Positions 1-8,415 of a stretch of DNA of 32,265 nt are shown piece after piece. The translations under genes and the position numbers were made by a program. The notes under the pieces were generated by a model. It was not told where the DNA came from. It made no database searches and was given only the letters and a program-made list of their open reading frames with translations. The DNA comes from JAMXLO01 sp041487355. Its GTDB lineage: Bacteria > Pseudomonadota > Alphaproteobacteria > Acetobacterales > Acetobacteraceae. Positions within the stretch are counted from its first letter, which is position 1. Every line of letters starts with the position of its first letter. Where the stretch lies: assembly GCA_041487355.1 (NCBI GenBank), contig JBGPND010000038.1, forward strand, positions 1 to 32,265, in the 5' to 3' direction.

Positions 1-909
1 AGCAGCTTCCTGCTGGTCGGTCTGCTCGGCGCCGCCGGCATGTTCGCGCCCCTGATGACCTATGTCAGCCGCTGGTTCGACCGGCGCCGCGGCACGGCGA
101 TCGCCCTGATCTCCGCCGGTCAGTACATCGCTGGGGCGTTATGGCCGGCGCTGTTCCAGTACGGCATCGACCAGATTGGCTGGCGCCACACCATGCTGGC
201 CTACGCTGCCCTCGTCGTCGTGGTGATCCTGCCGCTGGCGGCGATCTATCTGCGGCGCCCGCCTGACGCGGCGGCGCTCGGCGGCTTCCATGCGGGACCA
301 CGCGTCGGTGAGCCCGTGCTTGGCCTGCCGCCCAATCTGGTGCTGGCGGCGCTGGCGTTCGCGACGTTCTGCTGCTGTGTGACGATGTCGATGCCGATGG
401 CGCACATGGTCGCCTTCTGCAGCGACATCGGCATCGGACCCACGCAGGGGGCGGCGATGCTGTCGGTCCTGCTTGGCTCAGCGTTCTTCGCCCGCCAGTT
501 CTGGGGCTGGCTTGCCGACCGCATCGGCGGATTGCGCACCATACTGTGGGCCTCGGCGGCGCAGGCCGCGGCGATGACCGGCTTCCTGCTGACCCAGGAC
601 GAGGTCGGGCTGTTCTCCATCTCCGTGGTGTTCGGCGTCGGCTTCGGTGGGCTGATCCCGGGCTACGTGCTGACGGTGCGCGAGCTGTTTCCGGTGTCCG
701 AGGCAAGCTGGCGCATTCCGATGATGCTGTTTCCCGGCTCGCTCGGCATGGCGGCGGGCGGCTGGCTGGCCGGCGTGATGTACGACCACTTCGCGTTCTA
801 CACGCCGGCGTTCGCGGTCGGTGTCGTGTTCAATCTGCTGAACCTCGTGGTGATCGGCGCGCTGGTGATGCGCCACAGGCCGATGCGCCTTGCGCCCGCG
901 CTGGGCTGA
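1..909 (+). CDS. MFS transporter, 5'-truncated by the window edge
   Basis: The frame is open from base 1 and ends with TGA at 907-909, so this is the C-terminal ~302 residues of a longer protein. It is very hydrophobic, with about eight predicted membrane segments. The segment 'RWFDRRRGTAIALISAG' early on is the cytoplasmic loop typical of major facilitator permeases of the monocarboxylate/oxalate-formate type, and a second loop-like 'WLADRIGG' lies about 150 residues later. It should be an inner-membrane secondary transporter; the substrate cannot be told and organic acids are only a family-level guess. It converges with the histidine kinase gene, with 12 bases between the two stop codons. 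Confidence 0.85.
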   Translation, partial: SSFLLVGLLGAAGMFAPLMTYVSRWFDRRRGTAIALISAGQYIAGALWPALFQYGIDQIGWRHTMLAYAALVVVVILPLAAIYLRRPPDAAALGGFHAGPRVGEPVLGLPPNLVLAALAFATFCCCVTMSMPMAHMVAFCSDIGIGPTQGAAMLSVLLGSAFFARQFWGWLADRIGGLRTILWASAAQAAAMTGFLLTQDEVGLFSISVVFGVGFGGLIPGYVLTVRELFPVSEASWRIPMMLFPGSLGMAAGGWLAGVMYDHFAFYTPAFAVGVVFNLLNLVVIGALVMRHRPMRLAPALG

Positions 910-921
910 GCAGGCAGGCAA

Positions 922-3336
922 TCAGGCTTCGGGCGCACGGGCCGCACTGCCGCGGCCGAGCCATTCGACCAGCTTCGCGGTGAGGGCGGCCATGGTGAGC
1001 GGCTTGGTCAGGTGGTCATTCATCCCGGCCGCAAGGCTCATCTCGCGGCTGCCGTCGAGCGCATGGGCAGTCAGCGCCACGATGGGCGTTGTCCGCCCCC
1101 GGAAGGCCTCCAGCTGCCGGATCGCGCGGGCCGCTTCGTAGCCGTCCATCTCAGGCATCTGGCAATCCATCAGGATCAGGTCGTAGCTGCCCTCGCGACA
1201 GGCCGACACGGCTTCCAGGCCGTTCCGCGCCGCGGCGACGGTGCATCCGATCGCCTCGAGCAATGCCTGTGTGACCCTAAGATTGGCCTGGTTGTCCTCG
1301 ACGAGCAGGATATGGATCGCGGCGACGCCGGCGCGACCCAGCGCCTCGGTGAACTCGCGCTGCGCGGCGGAGACCACGGTCGGGCTGGTGGCGGACTGCA
1401 CTGGCTCCAGCCGCGGCGAGCCGGTGCGCGGAGCGGCGACCGGAAGCCCAATGGCCGGGGACTGCTTTTCCAGTGCCGCGGTGAACCAGAAGGTGGAGCC
1501 TTTGCCCACCGTGCTGCCGACGCCGATCTCACCGCCCATCGCATGGCAAAGCTGCCGCGCGATCGACAGACCGAGGCCAGTGCCGCCATAGCGGCGCGTC
1601 GTCGAACTGTCGGCCTGCGAGAACGCATCGAAGATCCATTCCTGCTTGCTGGCCGGAATGCCGATGCCGGAATCCGTGACGGTGAACCGCAGGTGAAGCG
1701 ATGAGCCGCGATCCTCCAGGCAGGTGACGCCGATCGTCACGCCGCCTTCGCTGGTGAATTTCAGCGCATTGCTCACCAGGTTGGTCAGGATCTGCAGCAG
1801 CCGGTGGGCATCGCCGAGCAGTACGACGTTGAGATCGTTGGCGATCGAGGCAGACAGAGCGAGGCCCTTGGCCCGTGCCTGATCGGAAAACAGCGAACGG
1901 ACGTCATGGATCAGCGACGGCAGGTGGAACGGGGCATGCTCCAATTCCAGCTTGCCTGCCTCGATCTTCGAAAGATCGAGGATGTCGTCGATCAAGCGGA
2001 GCAGCGCCTGGCTGGATTGCGTCGCTGCCTCGATATAGCGCTGCTGCATGGCCGACGGATCCGATAGCCGCAACAGCTCGATCATGCCGACCACGCCATT
2101 GAGCGGCGTGCGGATTTCGTGGCTCATGTTCGCGAGGAACTGTGTCTTGGCGAGGCTGGATGTCTCGGCCTGGCGCAGGGCAAGCCTGGTGTCGGCGTTC
2201 TTGCGCCGCAAGTCCTCCAGCATGGTGTTGAATGCCAGGCCGAGCTGGCGGATCTCGAGCGGGACGGATTCGGAGAAACTGGGAGCCGACACGTCCTCAT
2301 TGCCTGCCAGCACGGCTTCGGCGGTGTGGGCAACCTGACGAAGCGGCCGTGCCAGATAATACGCGATCAACCAGCTCATGAACGCGGCGGCAACGAAAGA
2401 GGCTCCAGCGATGATGGTGGCGAGAAAAGCCACCTCGCCGGCGCGGCGGCGCAGTTCCGCAACCGGCTGCGGCACCATCACGCCCCAGCCCGTCTCTGGA
2501 ACCACCGCGTAACCCGCGATCATGATGCCGTTGAACGCCGGCGAGTAGAACTGTCCCACGCCGGTCTCGCCGCGCATCATGGCAGCCACGACGGGAACCC
2601 CCGAGATATCGCGCGACGCCGCCACCCAGTCCTTGAGCGGGTGGGCGATCACCTGGCCCTTGGAGTCGGTGATCACGGCGTGGCCGTGGTCGCCGAAGGC
2701 GATCGCCTGCTGCAGGGAGACCAGATAGTCAGTGGTGAGTATGCCGAGGCCAAGACGGCCGTTCGGCAGCGGCTTCACCAGGTAGAACACCGGCCGCCCG
2801 TTGGCGTCGTGTTCGAGGCTGGTCAGCGCGGGTTCGGCGGTTTCCGGGGGCGCAGCGGCCCGCAGATCGGCCAGCATCCTGGGATCGAGCGAATCCGACG
2901 GAGCCGGAGCCAGACCCCGAAGCCAGCTCTCGATCGTCCCGTCCGGGGCAACGACGCAGACATGGATGACATTCAGCGACATCAGCAGGTCGGACAGGCC
3001 TGGGATGGTCGTGGTCAGCGCACCGCTTTCGAAGGCGACCGTGAAGGCCGCCTTCACGTCCTTCACGTAGCGCGACATTGTCGAGGTCAGGTTGCGGGCG
3101 ACCAGCAGGTGGCGCTCACGCACCGAATCGAGTTCGTGCTGGTACGAGGTCTGCTCTTCCCACAGCGCCAGCACGATGATCGGCACCGCGGCGACCAGGG
3201 TGAATGCAAGAAACAGCAGGTGGTGCATCCGCATGCCAAGCCGCAGGCGCCGGCCGAAGCGTCGGAGCGCACCCCCCTGTGTCGCGCCGTCGGGCACGTC
3301 CAAGGCGCGATCCATCGGCAGCGCGGCGTCAGTCAT
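922..3336 (-). CDS. Hybrid sensor histidine kinase (Cache-HAMP-HisKA-HATPase-REC)
   Basis: An 804-residue membrane-bound sensor kinase. TM1 is at about 38-59, an extracytoplasmic Cache-type sensor at 60-300 (with 'VAPDGTIESWLRG' near 129-141), TM2 at about 303-328 and HAMP at 329-380. The HisKA H-box carries phospho-acceptor His406 ('MSHEIRTPLNG'). The ATPase domain has N-box Asn523, G1 Asp555 ('DSGIGIP') and the G2 'GGTGLGL' at 584-590. The C-terminal receiver has acidic Glu680/Asp681, phospho-acceptor Asp724, Thr756 and Lys778, so every catalytic residue looks intact. The start is supported by a GAGAGG-type ribosome site just upstream. No separate DNA-binding regulator is adjacent, so the output partner, probably an Hpt or response regulator, is elsewhere. 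It lies 178-338 bases downstream of the haloperoxidase-like gene on the same strand. Confidence 0.93.
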   Translation of the reverse strand: MTDAALPMDRALDVPDGATQGGALRRFGRRLRLGMRMHHLLFLAFTLVAAVPIIVLALWEEQTSYQHELDSVRERHLLVARNLTSTMSRYVKDVKAAFTVAFESGALTTTIPGLSDLLMSLNVIHVCVVAPDGTIESWLRGLAPAPSDSLDPRMLADLRAAAPPETAEPALTSLEHDANGRPVFYLVKPLPNGRLGLGILTTDYLVSLQQAIAFGDHGHAVITDSKGQVIAHPLKDWVAASRDISGVPVVAAMMRGETGVGQFYSPAFNGIMIAGYAVVPETGWGVMVPQPVAELRRRAGEVAFLATIIAGASFVAAAFMSWLIAYYLARPLRQVAHTAEAVLAGNEDVSAPSFSESVPLEIRQLGLAFNTMLEDLRRKNADTRLALRQAETSSLAKTQFLANMSHEIRTPLNGVVGMIELLRLSDPSAMQQRYIEAATQSSQALLRLIDDILDLSKIEAGKLELEHAPFHLPSLIHDVRSLFSDQARAKGLALSASIANDLNVVLLGDAHRLLQILTNLVSNALKFTSEGGVTIGVTCLEDRGSSLHLRFTVTDSGIGIPASKQEWIFDAFSQADSSTTRRYGGTGLGLSIARQLCHAMGGEIGVGSTVGKGSTFWFTAALEKQSPAIGLPVAAPRTGSPRLEPVQSATSPTVVSAAQREFTEALGRAGVAAIHILLVEDNQANLRVTQALLEAIGCTVAAARNGLEAVSACREGSYDLILMDCQMPEMDGYEAARAIRQLEAFRGRTTPIVALTAHALDGSREMSLAAGMNDHLTKPLTMAALTAKLVEWLGRGSAARAPEA

Positions 3337-3514
3337 GCTTCCCGCCTCTCCCCAAGGGGCGTTGCGCTCGCTTGGGCAGGCACGATCGCTATTTTTGGAT
3401 CGGATTCTGCGTCGGCTGCTTACGCCGCTTCTCGTGTATCAATAATATGTCCATCTGCCAAGTCCACTGCAATAATGCCATCTTGCCCGTGAAAAGAGCG
3501 TCGCGACGGGACTG
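3337..3514 (-). promoter_or_regulatory. Intergenic region upstream of the sensor kinase, weak promoter candidate
   Basis: These 178 bases between the haloperoxidase-like stop and the kinase start hold no convincing gene. On the minus strand a TATTAT at 3447-3442 could be a -10 box, with TTGCAG about 19 bases upstream as a poor -35. The local A+T richness is above the surroundings. No strong hairpin terminator for the upstream gene is visible. Promoter assignment is tentative. Confidence 0.25.
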
Positions 3515-5176
3515 CTATTCCGAAACGACCAGCTGACACACTCGGCGAGCACCGGTCCGGCTGGCCGGCTCTGTCCGCCCGTCGGCAATGACGCCCCGGC
3601 GCCACCGGCGCCGCGCGATTGGCAGGGCAGCAAAGCCGGTTGCCAGGAGCAATGCCGTCGCGGGCTCAGGCACGAATTGCAGGTTGTTGGCGAAGACATC
3701 GGCCCCGATCAGATTGCCGAGCTGCAATGCGTCCTCGACGGCCAACGGCGTGTGGATACCGCCCGCTACCCGGCTGAACTCCGCCCCGTTGGGACCCGAG
3801 GCCGCATCGGAGAAGCTGTCGAAGCATTCCGTCAGTTGGCCGACAGGGCCCTGTGCGCCGTTCACATAGCCGTCCGACGTGCTGCAGAAGGCTATGTTGT
3901 CGGTGCCGAAGAAGTCCTTCAGCACCATCGCGGCGGCGGCGCTGAATGCCGGGTGCCCGGCGATATAGTCCGGATGCGGCGGCGTCGCGATTTCCGATAG
4001 CCAGGTCGGGTCGCAGGTGGTGAAAAAGCTGTTCCAGTTGGCGCAATCGCGGATCGCGGTGATCGGCCGCCAGAGATTCTCCTGGTACTTGATGTCCCAG
4101 GCGCCGATGCCGTCATCGGTCTCGGCGATGCTGACCAATGCGGAGAGCCGAGCTTCCTGCAATTCGCTCAGATGCTGGCTGGGGCTGGACATGACGGTGT
4201 CGGCGATCTGCAGCCAGTGGCCCGGCGGCTGCATCGTGCCGCCCGGATCGTTCCAGAACAGCGCGGCCGTCGTCTGGGCGGCGGTCGGCAACGGGAAACC
4301 AGCGGCGCCACACGCGCTCGTCACGCCACTCGGCAGTGGCGTCGCGGAGCCGCTGCATTCGGTCTGCAGCACGGCCTTGGCATACTGGGCAGACTGGATG
4401 AAAGTCGCCAATCCCGCCGAATTGAGCTGCTGATAGACTGGCAACTGGCCTTCATAGCCCTTGATCGCGCCGATGGTGGTTCCGAACGGCGTGACGGTGC
4501 CCCACATCGGGAGCATCTCAGGCCGACCACCGGAGGCGCTGGGAGGCACGTAAACGCCCGGGACGGTTCCCGAGCCAGTGGGGACCTGGGGCGTGAGGCC
4601 GTTGACGATCGCGGCCGCCGATCCGTCACTGGCGCGCCGGGCAATCATGTCATTTGCGGCCTGCTGACCGAGCGAGAGGCCCTTCGCCACATTGGGGTCG
4701 GCCGTGTTCAGACTGGACAGCGCCGTGTTGTAGGCGGTGCTGATACTGGCCAGGACGTTGGCGGCCACCGTGGAATCACCCTGCGGTGCGGGCCGTTGCC
4801 AGAGTGGGTTCGAGAAGATGCTGGTCAGCACCTGATAGCCAGCCGCCAACGCCGCGGCGTCCACCGACACGCCCGGCTTTGGTGGACCGGTGTAGGCGTA
4901 TGGTCGGTATTTCAGGCCGGTTGCCGCGTTGACGGCGTCGTACATCGCGGTGTCGACCATCGCCATCTCGCGGGCGACCTCCGGCGGCCCGTCCACCAGC
5001 AACGTCGAGGTCTGTCGGATCGCGCTCAGCAACTGGTCGTTCCACATCAGGACGGCATCGGCGCGGCTCGCGGATGGCAGGGCGACGGCCGCGGCGGACG
5101 CCATGGCGCCAAGCAGCGCCGCTCGCCAGCGTCTTGGCGGGCGCACAGACCGGATCTGTGACGCCGGATGAGCCAT
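3515..5176 (-). CDS. Vanadium-dependent haloperoxidase-like (PAP2 superfamily) protein with PEP-CTERM anchor
   Basis: From the ATG at 5176 the product is 553 residues; an upstream in-frame ATG at 5227 would add 17 residues, and neither start has a good ribosome site. An Arg-rich N-terminus plus hydrophobic stretch ending near 'ASRADA' is a signal peptide. The vanadate/phosphate-binding triad of the vanadium haloperoxidase/PAP2 fold is present: Lys-x6-Arg-Pro in 'KYQENLWRP', the catalytic His in 'YIAGHPAFS' (Ala where fungal chloroperoxidase has Ser) and Arg-x5-His in 'SRVAGGIH'. Spacing matches fungal vanadium chloroperoxidase. Near the C-terminus 'VPEPATALLLATGFAAL' followed by 'ARRRWRR' is a PEP-CTERM/exosortase sorting signal. 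About 26 residues follow the basic cluster, which is unusually long. It probably acts outside the inner membrane; halide oxidation versus phosphatase activity is not decidable. Confidence 0.85.
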   Translation of the reverse strand: MAHPASQIRSVRPPRRWRAALLGAMASAAAVALPSASRADAVLMWNDQLLSAIRQTSTLLVDGPPEVAREMAMVDTAMYDAVNAATGLKYRPYAYTGPPKPGVSVDAAALAAGYQVLTSIFSNPLWQRPAPQGDSTVAANVLASISTAYNTALSSLNTADPNVAKGLSLGQQAANDMIARRASDGSAAAIVNGLTPQVPTGSGTVPGVYVPPSASGGRPEMLPMWGTVTPFGTTIGAIKGYEGQLPVYQQLNSAGLATFIQSAQYAKAVLQTECSGSATPLPSGVTSACGAAGFPLPTAAQTTAALFWNDPGGTMQPPGHWLQIADTVMSSPSQHLSELQEARLSALVSIAETDDGIGAWDIKYQENLWRPITAIRDCANWNSFFTTCDPTWLSEIATPPHPDYIAGHPAFSAAAAMVLKDFFGTDNIAFCSTSDGYVNGAQGPVGQLTECFDSFSDAASGPNGAEFSRVAGGIHTPLAVEDALQLGNLIGADVFANNLQFVPEPATALLLATGFAALPIARRRWRRGVIADGRTEPASRTGARRVCQLVVSE

Positions 5177-5227
5177 TGGAGCGTGCGTTCCCCGTTCGGC
5201 GGCAGCGTTGCCGCCGCGAAAAAGCAT

Positions 5228-5316
5228 AGCCGCAAAGTTCGCGCCTAAGCAAAGAGTCTAGGCGAATGAAAAATAATATTAAGATTATAAATTGGGATAG
5301 TAGACAGTCCGGCCCG
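5228..5316 (-). promoter_or_regulatory. AT-rich promoter region of the haloperoxidase-like gene
   Basis: The stretch at about 5265-5310 is strikingly A+T-rich for this genome. On the minus strand it contains a perfect TATAAT at 5289-5284, about 110 bases before the chosen start codon; no good -35 hexamer is seen at 16-18 bases. Downstream of it, 6-bp inverted arms at 5242-5247 and 5259-5264 could form a small hairpin or operator in the 5' leader. This is sequence pattern only. Confidence 0.35.
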
Positions 5317-6117
5317 TCAGCCCGCAGCCGGCCCATGTGACCAGAATGCGGTCACCAGCGTGACCGTCCCCCATGCCACGAGGGCAGCGCCGGTCACCCG
5401 GCTCATGCGGCCGCCCCAGGGCAGCATCTTCTCGACCAGCACCAGAAGCGCGAGCGCGGCGATCCATACCAGGTTCATCAGCCCGCCGACGAACAGCAGC
5501 GCCATCAGCATCCAGCAACAGCCAAGGCAGAAGACCCCGTGACGCAGGCCGCTCGTCACCGCTCCCCAGGCGCCGCCGCGCCAATGGTGCAGCAGGAATA
5601 CCAGCGGCGAACGGCAGTGACGCAGGCAGGCCTGCTTCAAGGGAGTCCACTGATAGACGCCGGCGGCGATCAGCACGCCGCCCGCTGCCGTGGCGCTGCT
5701 CACCGCCATCGCGCCCGACAGGACCTCGGCCCGATCGAGGCCCCATTGCAGCAATGTCGCGGCCAGGCTGAAGCCGGTCCAGACCAGCACATAGCCGAGG
5801 GCGAACAGGCCCGCCGCCGGCGCGCCGAGGCCGGTGCCACGTTTGCGGCCCAGCGCCGCCACCAGGAGGATGGCGGGCGCCGCGCTCGGCAGCATCATCG
5901 CCATCATCATGATCGACCACATCAGGAAGATCAGCACCGCATAGCCGGGCGTCCAGGGCGGCGCCATCAGCATGATCTCGCCGCCGCCCATGTCCATCTC
6001 GTCCATCTCGATGCCGGCACCCAGCCAGAGATAGACCCAGCCGATTGCGATCACGCTGGCGAGGCCCGCCAGCACCAGGGCGCGGTCGTGGCGCAGCAGG
6101 CTATAGAGCGCCTTCAC
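5317..6117 (-). CDS. DUF2182 family integral membrane protein
   Basis: A 266-residue polytopic membrane protein with about seven hydrophobic segments. The DUF2182 hallmarks are visible: a Met-rich motif at residues 66-77 (M-W-x2-MMMAMMLP), 'YQWTPLKQACLRHCRSP' at 155-171 with Cys164, His167 and Cys168, and 'CLGCCWMLM' at 197-205. A Met/Asp-rich periplasmic-looking loop lies at 36-52. Such Met/Cys/His patterns suggest metal handling, but the family's function is not established to my knowledge. The start is GTG with a weak ribosome site. The gene sits 19 bases downstream of the DUF1326 gene on the same strand, a pairing often seen in proteobacteria, so the two probably form an operon and act together. 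Confidence 0.9.
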   Translation of the reverse strand: MKALYSLLRHDRALVLAGLASVIAIGWVYLWLGAGIEMDEMDMGGGEIMLMAPPWTPGYAVLIFLMWSIMMMAMMLPSAAPAILLVAALGRKRGTGLGAPAAGLFALGYVLVWTGFSLAATLLQWGLDRAEVLSGAMAVSSATAAGGVLIAAGVYQWTPLKQACLRHCRSPLVFLLHHWRGGAWGAVTSGLRHGVFCLGCCWMLMALLFVGGLMNLVWIAALALLVLVEKMLPWGGRMSRVTGAALVAWGTVTLVTAFWSHGPAAG

Positions 6118-6136
6118 TGCGACGGCTGCGAGATTC

Positions 6137-6772
6137 CTACGCCATCACGCCCTTGTTGCTGAAGTGGATGCGGGCGAAGTGGCCGTGGGTCCCCTTGAGG
6201 TCGAGCGCGATCTCGGTCGTGCTCCTGGTGGTGCCGCTGCCCATTTCGGCCAGGCGGAACTCGAAGCCATGCGGCATACCGATCTGCACCCGGTGGTCGG
6301 CACCGGTGACGGGGTTGCGGATCGGCTCGCCTGACGTCTCCACGACGCCCGGGACCGACAGATGCGCGCGCCGGCTCTCCACATCGACGTCGAAACGGAT
6401 GGGTCCATACAGCGGTGGCAGCTTGTTCGGACTCATGGCGGCGAACACCCACCATGCAGTGGCCATCTCCTCGGTCTCGTCCCCCGACATGATCTTCGCC
6501 AAAGCGTCGCGCTGCCTGGCATCGGCGCGCTCGTCGATGACGAGCTGCATGGTGCCGTTGCCTTCGTGGATGGGGCCCGGCCAACTGTAAAGAGCCGCCG
6601 CCCGCAGTCCATCGAGTCGGATGTCGGCGAAGTGCCCTTGCTCGATCCGGTAACCGATGACAGCTCGGCAGTCGCCATGCGTCGGCAAGGCGTTGAACTG
6701 ACACGGGCAGCCGTAGTTGCAGTTACAGTTGGCGAACTCTGTTGCCTGCACGTCCCATTCCACTGTTGGCAT
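6137..6772 (-). CDS. DUF1326 domain protein
   Basis: A 211-residue soluble protein with no signal peptide. The N-terminus carries the family's cysteine cluster 'CNCNYGCPC' at residues 16-24, plus Cys35, a plausible metal or redox site. The remainder ('AWWVFAAMSPNKLPPLYGP' and the following beta-rich part) fits DUF1326 in order and length. The start ATG follows a good GGGGAGA ribosome site. It is the first gene of a likely two-gene operon with the DUF2182 membrane protein. Function is unknown; a metal-binding partner of DUF2182 is inference from composition and pairing only. Confidence 0.88.
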   Translation of the reverse strand: MPTVEWDVQATEFANCNCNYGCPCQFNALPTHGDCRAVIGYRIEQGHFADIRLDGLRAAALYSWPGPIHEGNGTMQLVIDERADARQRDALAKIMSGDETEEMATAWWVFAAMSPNKLPPLYGPIRFDVDVESRRAHLSVPGVVETSGEPIRNPVTGADHRVQIGMPHGFEFRLAEMGSGTTRSTTEIALDLKGTHGHFARIHFSNKGVMA

Positions 6773-6924
6773 GATGCTTATCTCCCCTCTGGTGTGCCGA
6801 CGTTGCCGTGCGTGTCTTCACTCGGACGAACCGCGCCTGTGGTATGCGAGCGGTCGTGGCCGCCCTGCGGCAAACTAATTCGAATTATGCCGAAATCGAG
6901 CCGGGCGCGCCACTATGGACTGCA
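6773..6924. promoter_or_regulatory. Intergenic region with 12-bp perfect palindrome upstream of the DUF1326-DUF2182 pair
   Basis: The region between the EamA gene's stop and the DUF1326 start contains TAATTCGAATTA at 6876-6887, a perfect AT-rich palindrome in GC-rich DNA, about 104 bases before the DUF1326 start. It could be an operator for a dimeric regulator. No convincing -35/-10 pair was found. Nothing coding is seen here. Confidence 0.3.
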
Positions 6925-7830
6925 TCAACTTCCCAGCACTATCACCAGGACACCGCACACCACCAGGACGAGGCCGGCGATGTCACCGGGCTTCAGCGTC
7001 TCCTTCAGATAGAACCGGCTGAACAGCAGGGTAAAGACGATCTCCACCTGACCGACCGAACGGACCAGCGCGACTTCCGCCATGGCGAAGGCAGTGAACC
7101 AGCAGGCCGAGCCCAGGGCCGAGAGCGTCCCCACCCAGGCCGAGCTGCGCCACGAGGTGATGGCCTTGCGCAATTCGTCCGGCTCGCGCCACGCCAGGAA
7201 CGCGCCCTGCATCAGTGTCTGCAGCGTGTTGGTGACGACAAGCACGAAGAGGGCGCGCACGAACAGGCTCGGCCCGCTCAGGGCCTGATTGGCAAGCTTG
7301 ATGAACACCGCGGTCAGCGCGAACAGGAATCCGGCGCCGAGGCCGGCGAGCGCCGCCGGCTGCACCGTCGCCCGCGCCAGCACGCCGGGCTTCATGCCTC
7401 GCCCCGCCAGCGAGAGGGTCATCACGCCGGACAATCCGAGCGCGATGCCGATCCAGGCAAATGGCCGAAGCACCTCGTGCAGCACGATCAGCGCAACGAT
7501 CGCGGTCTGCGCCGTCTCGGTCTTGGAATAGGCGGTGCCGACCGCGAAGTTGCGAAAGCCGAACGCCATGATCAGCAGGTTGGTGGCGAGAATCTGCGTC
7601 AGCCCGCCGGCGATGCAGTGGAACAGGAACGGCAGGGTGGGAGCCGGAAGCGGCAGCCCGGTGGCGAGGAGGGCGACAACCAGCAGCACCAGCGCGGTCG
7701 GCGCACCGTACAGATAACGCACGAAACCGGCGCCATTGACCGACAGCAGGTGTCGCAGCTTCTGCTGCATCGCCGTGCGCCAGCACTGAAACAGCGCGGC
7801 CGAGACGGTGATGGGTATCCACAGGGGCAT
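6925..7830 (-). CDS. EamA/DMT-family transporter
   Basis: A 301-residue inner-membrane protein with about ten hydrophobic segments arranged as two homologous halves, as in the drug/metabolite transporter superfamily. The segment 'AVGTAYSKTETAQTAIVALIVLHEVLRPFAWIGIALGLSGV' and the terminal 'LKPGDIAGLVLVVCGVLVIVLGS' are typical EamA repeats. Start ATG is preceded by GGAG at about 9 bases. It lies upstream of DUF1326 on the same strand but 152 bases away, so co-transcription is uncertain. Substrate unknown; members export amino acids, metabolites or drugs. Confidence 0.88.
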   Translation of the reverse strand: MPLWIPITVSAALFQCWRTAMQQKLRHLLSVNGAGFVRYLYGAPTALVLLVVALLATGLPLPAPTLPFLFHCIAGGLTQILATNLLIMAFGFRNFAVGTAYSKTETAQTAIVALIVLHEVLRPFAWIGIALGLSGVMTLSLAGRGMKPGVLARATVQPAALAGLGAGFLFALTAVFIKLANQALSGPSLFVRALFVLVVTNTLQTLMQGAFLAWREPDELRKAITSWRSSAWVGTLSALGSACWFTAFAMAEVALVRSVGQVEIVFTLLFSRFYLKETLKPGDIAGLVLVVCGVLVIVLGS

Positions 7831-7921
7831 GGTGCCGTGCTCCAGCGTCCGGTTGCGGCCGGAGCGGTCCGGCGACGTCGATACGGCAGCCTATCGACCT
7901 GCCTGCAGGCGTCAACCACCG

Positions 7922-7944
7922 TGCCCGGGCGCTTGTCCCGGGCA
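7922..7944. repeat. Short REP-like palindrome
   Basis: Perfect 8-bp arms (tgcccggg / cccgggca) surround a 7-base loop, followed by 'tctacg'. The shape and the 'cccgg(g/c)catctac' tail resemble the repeat at the end of the window and, more loosely, the one at 9993-10033. It sits between the small lipoprotein-like gene and the EamA gene and could act as a transcriptional or processing hairpin. Confidence 0.5.
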
Positions 7945-7961
7945 TCTACGGCGACACAATC

Positions 7962-8360
7962 CTAATGGCAGACCAGATTGATGTTGGCGACATTGGATAG
8001 CATGTCCACCGGCGCCAGCACGTGCAGCACCTCCCAGCCGCTGAACACGCGGCCTGGCGGACCGCCGATCTGCCAGGTGTTCACCACGCCCTGGCCTGTG
8101 CCGTTGATGCTGACAGATTGCACCGGCGCGGCCGCGTGGTCGCTGCGTTCCCAGCGGTAGGTGACCACGGTCGGGTAGTTGACGAAGATTGTGCCGATGA
8201 ACTCGAACCGCGCCGGGCAAGGGCCCTGGTAGACCGGCGGACGCGCCACGGCGACCACGCGATTCACTGCCGGTGGCGGCTGGGCAGAGGCGGGTTCCGC
8301 CAGGCAGCCGGCAAGCGCACCACCGGCGAGCACCGCGATCATGGCCCCGCGACGCTTCAT
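7962..8360 (-). CDS. Small exported (lipo)protein of unknown function
   Basis: Starting at the ATG at 8360, which has a GGGAGGA ribosome site (an upstream in-frame codon at 8384 lacks one), the product is 132 residues. The N-terminus 'MKRRGAMIAVLAGGALAGC' is a signal peptide ending in a lipobox-like L-A-G-C; cleavage by signal peptidase I after 'ASA' a few residues later is the alternative. The mature part is short and probably beta-rich, with 'NYPTVVTYRWERSD' in the middle and a Cys close to the C-terminus that could pair with the Cys in 'GPCPARFEF'. I do not recognise the family. It is 55 bases downstream of the DUF35 gene on the same strand. Confidence 0.7.
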   Translation of the reverse strand: MKRRGAMIAVLAGGALAGCLAEPASAQPPPAVNRVVAVARPPVYQGPCPARFEFIGTIFVNYPTVVTYRWERSDHAAAPVQSVSINGTGQGVVNTWQIGGPPGRVFSGWEVLHVLAPVDMLSNVANINLVCH

Positions 8361-8415
8361 CGTGTCCTCCCGCTGCAGCCGCATTGCGCGAGTAGAACAA
8401 AGTCGCGGGCAGTGT

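Noticed and set aside
2119..3492. A 457-codon plus-strand frame opposite the histidine kinase
   Set aside because: Same shadow-frame composition; the kinase on the other strand is fully supported by motifs.
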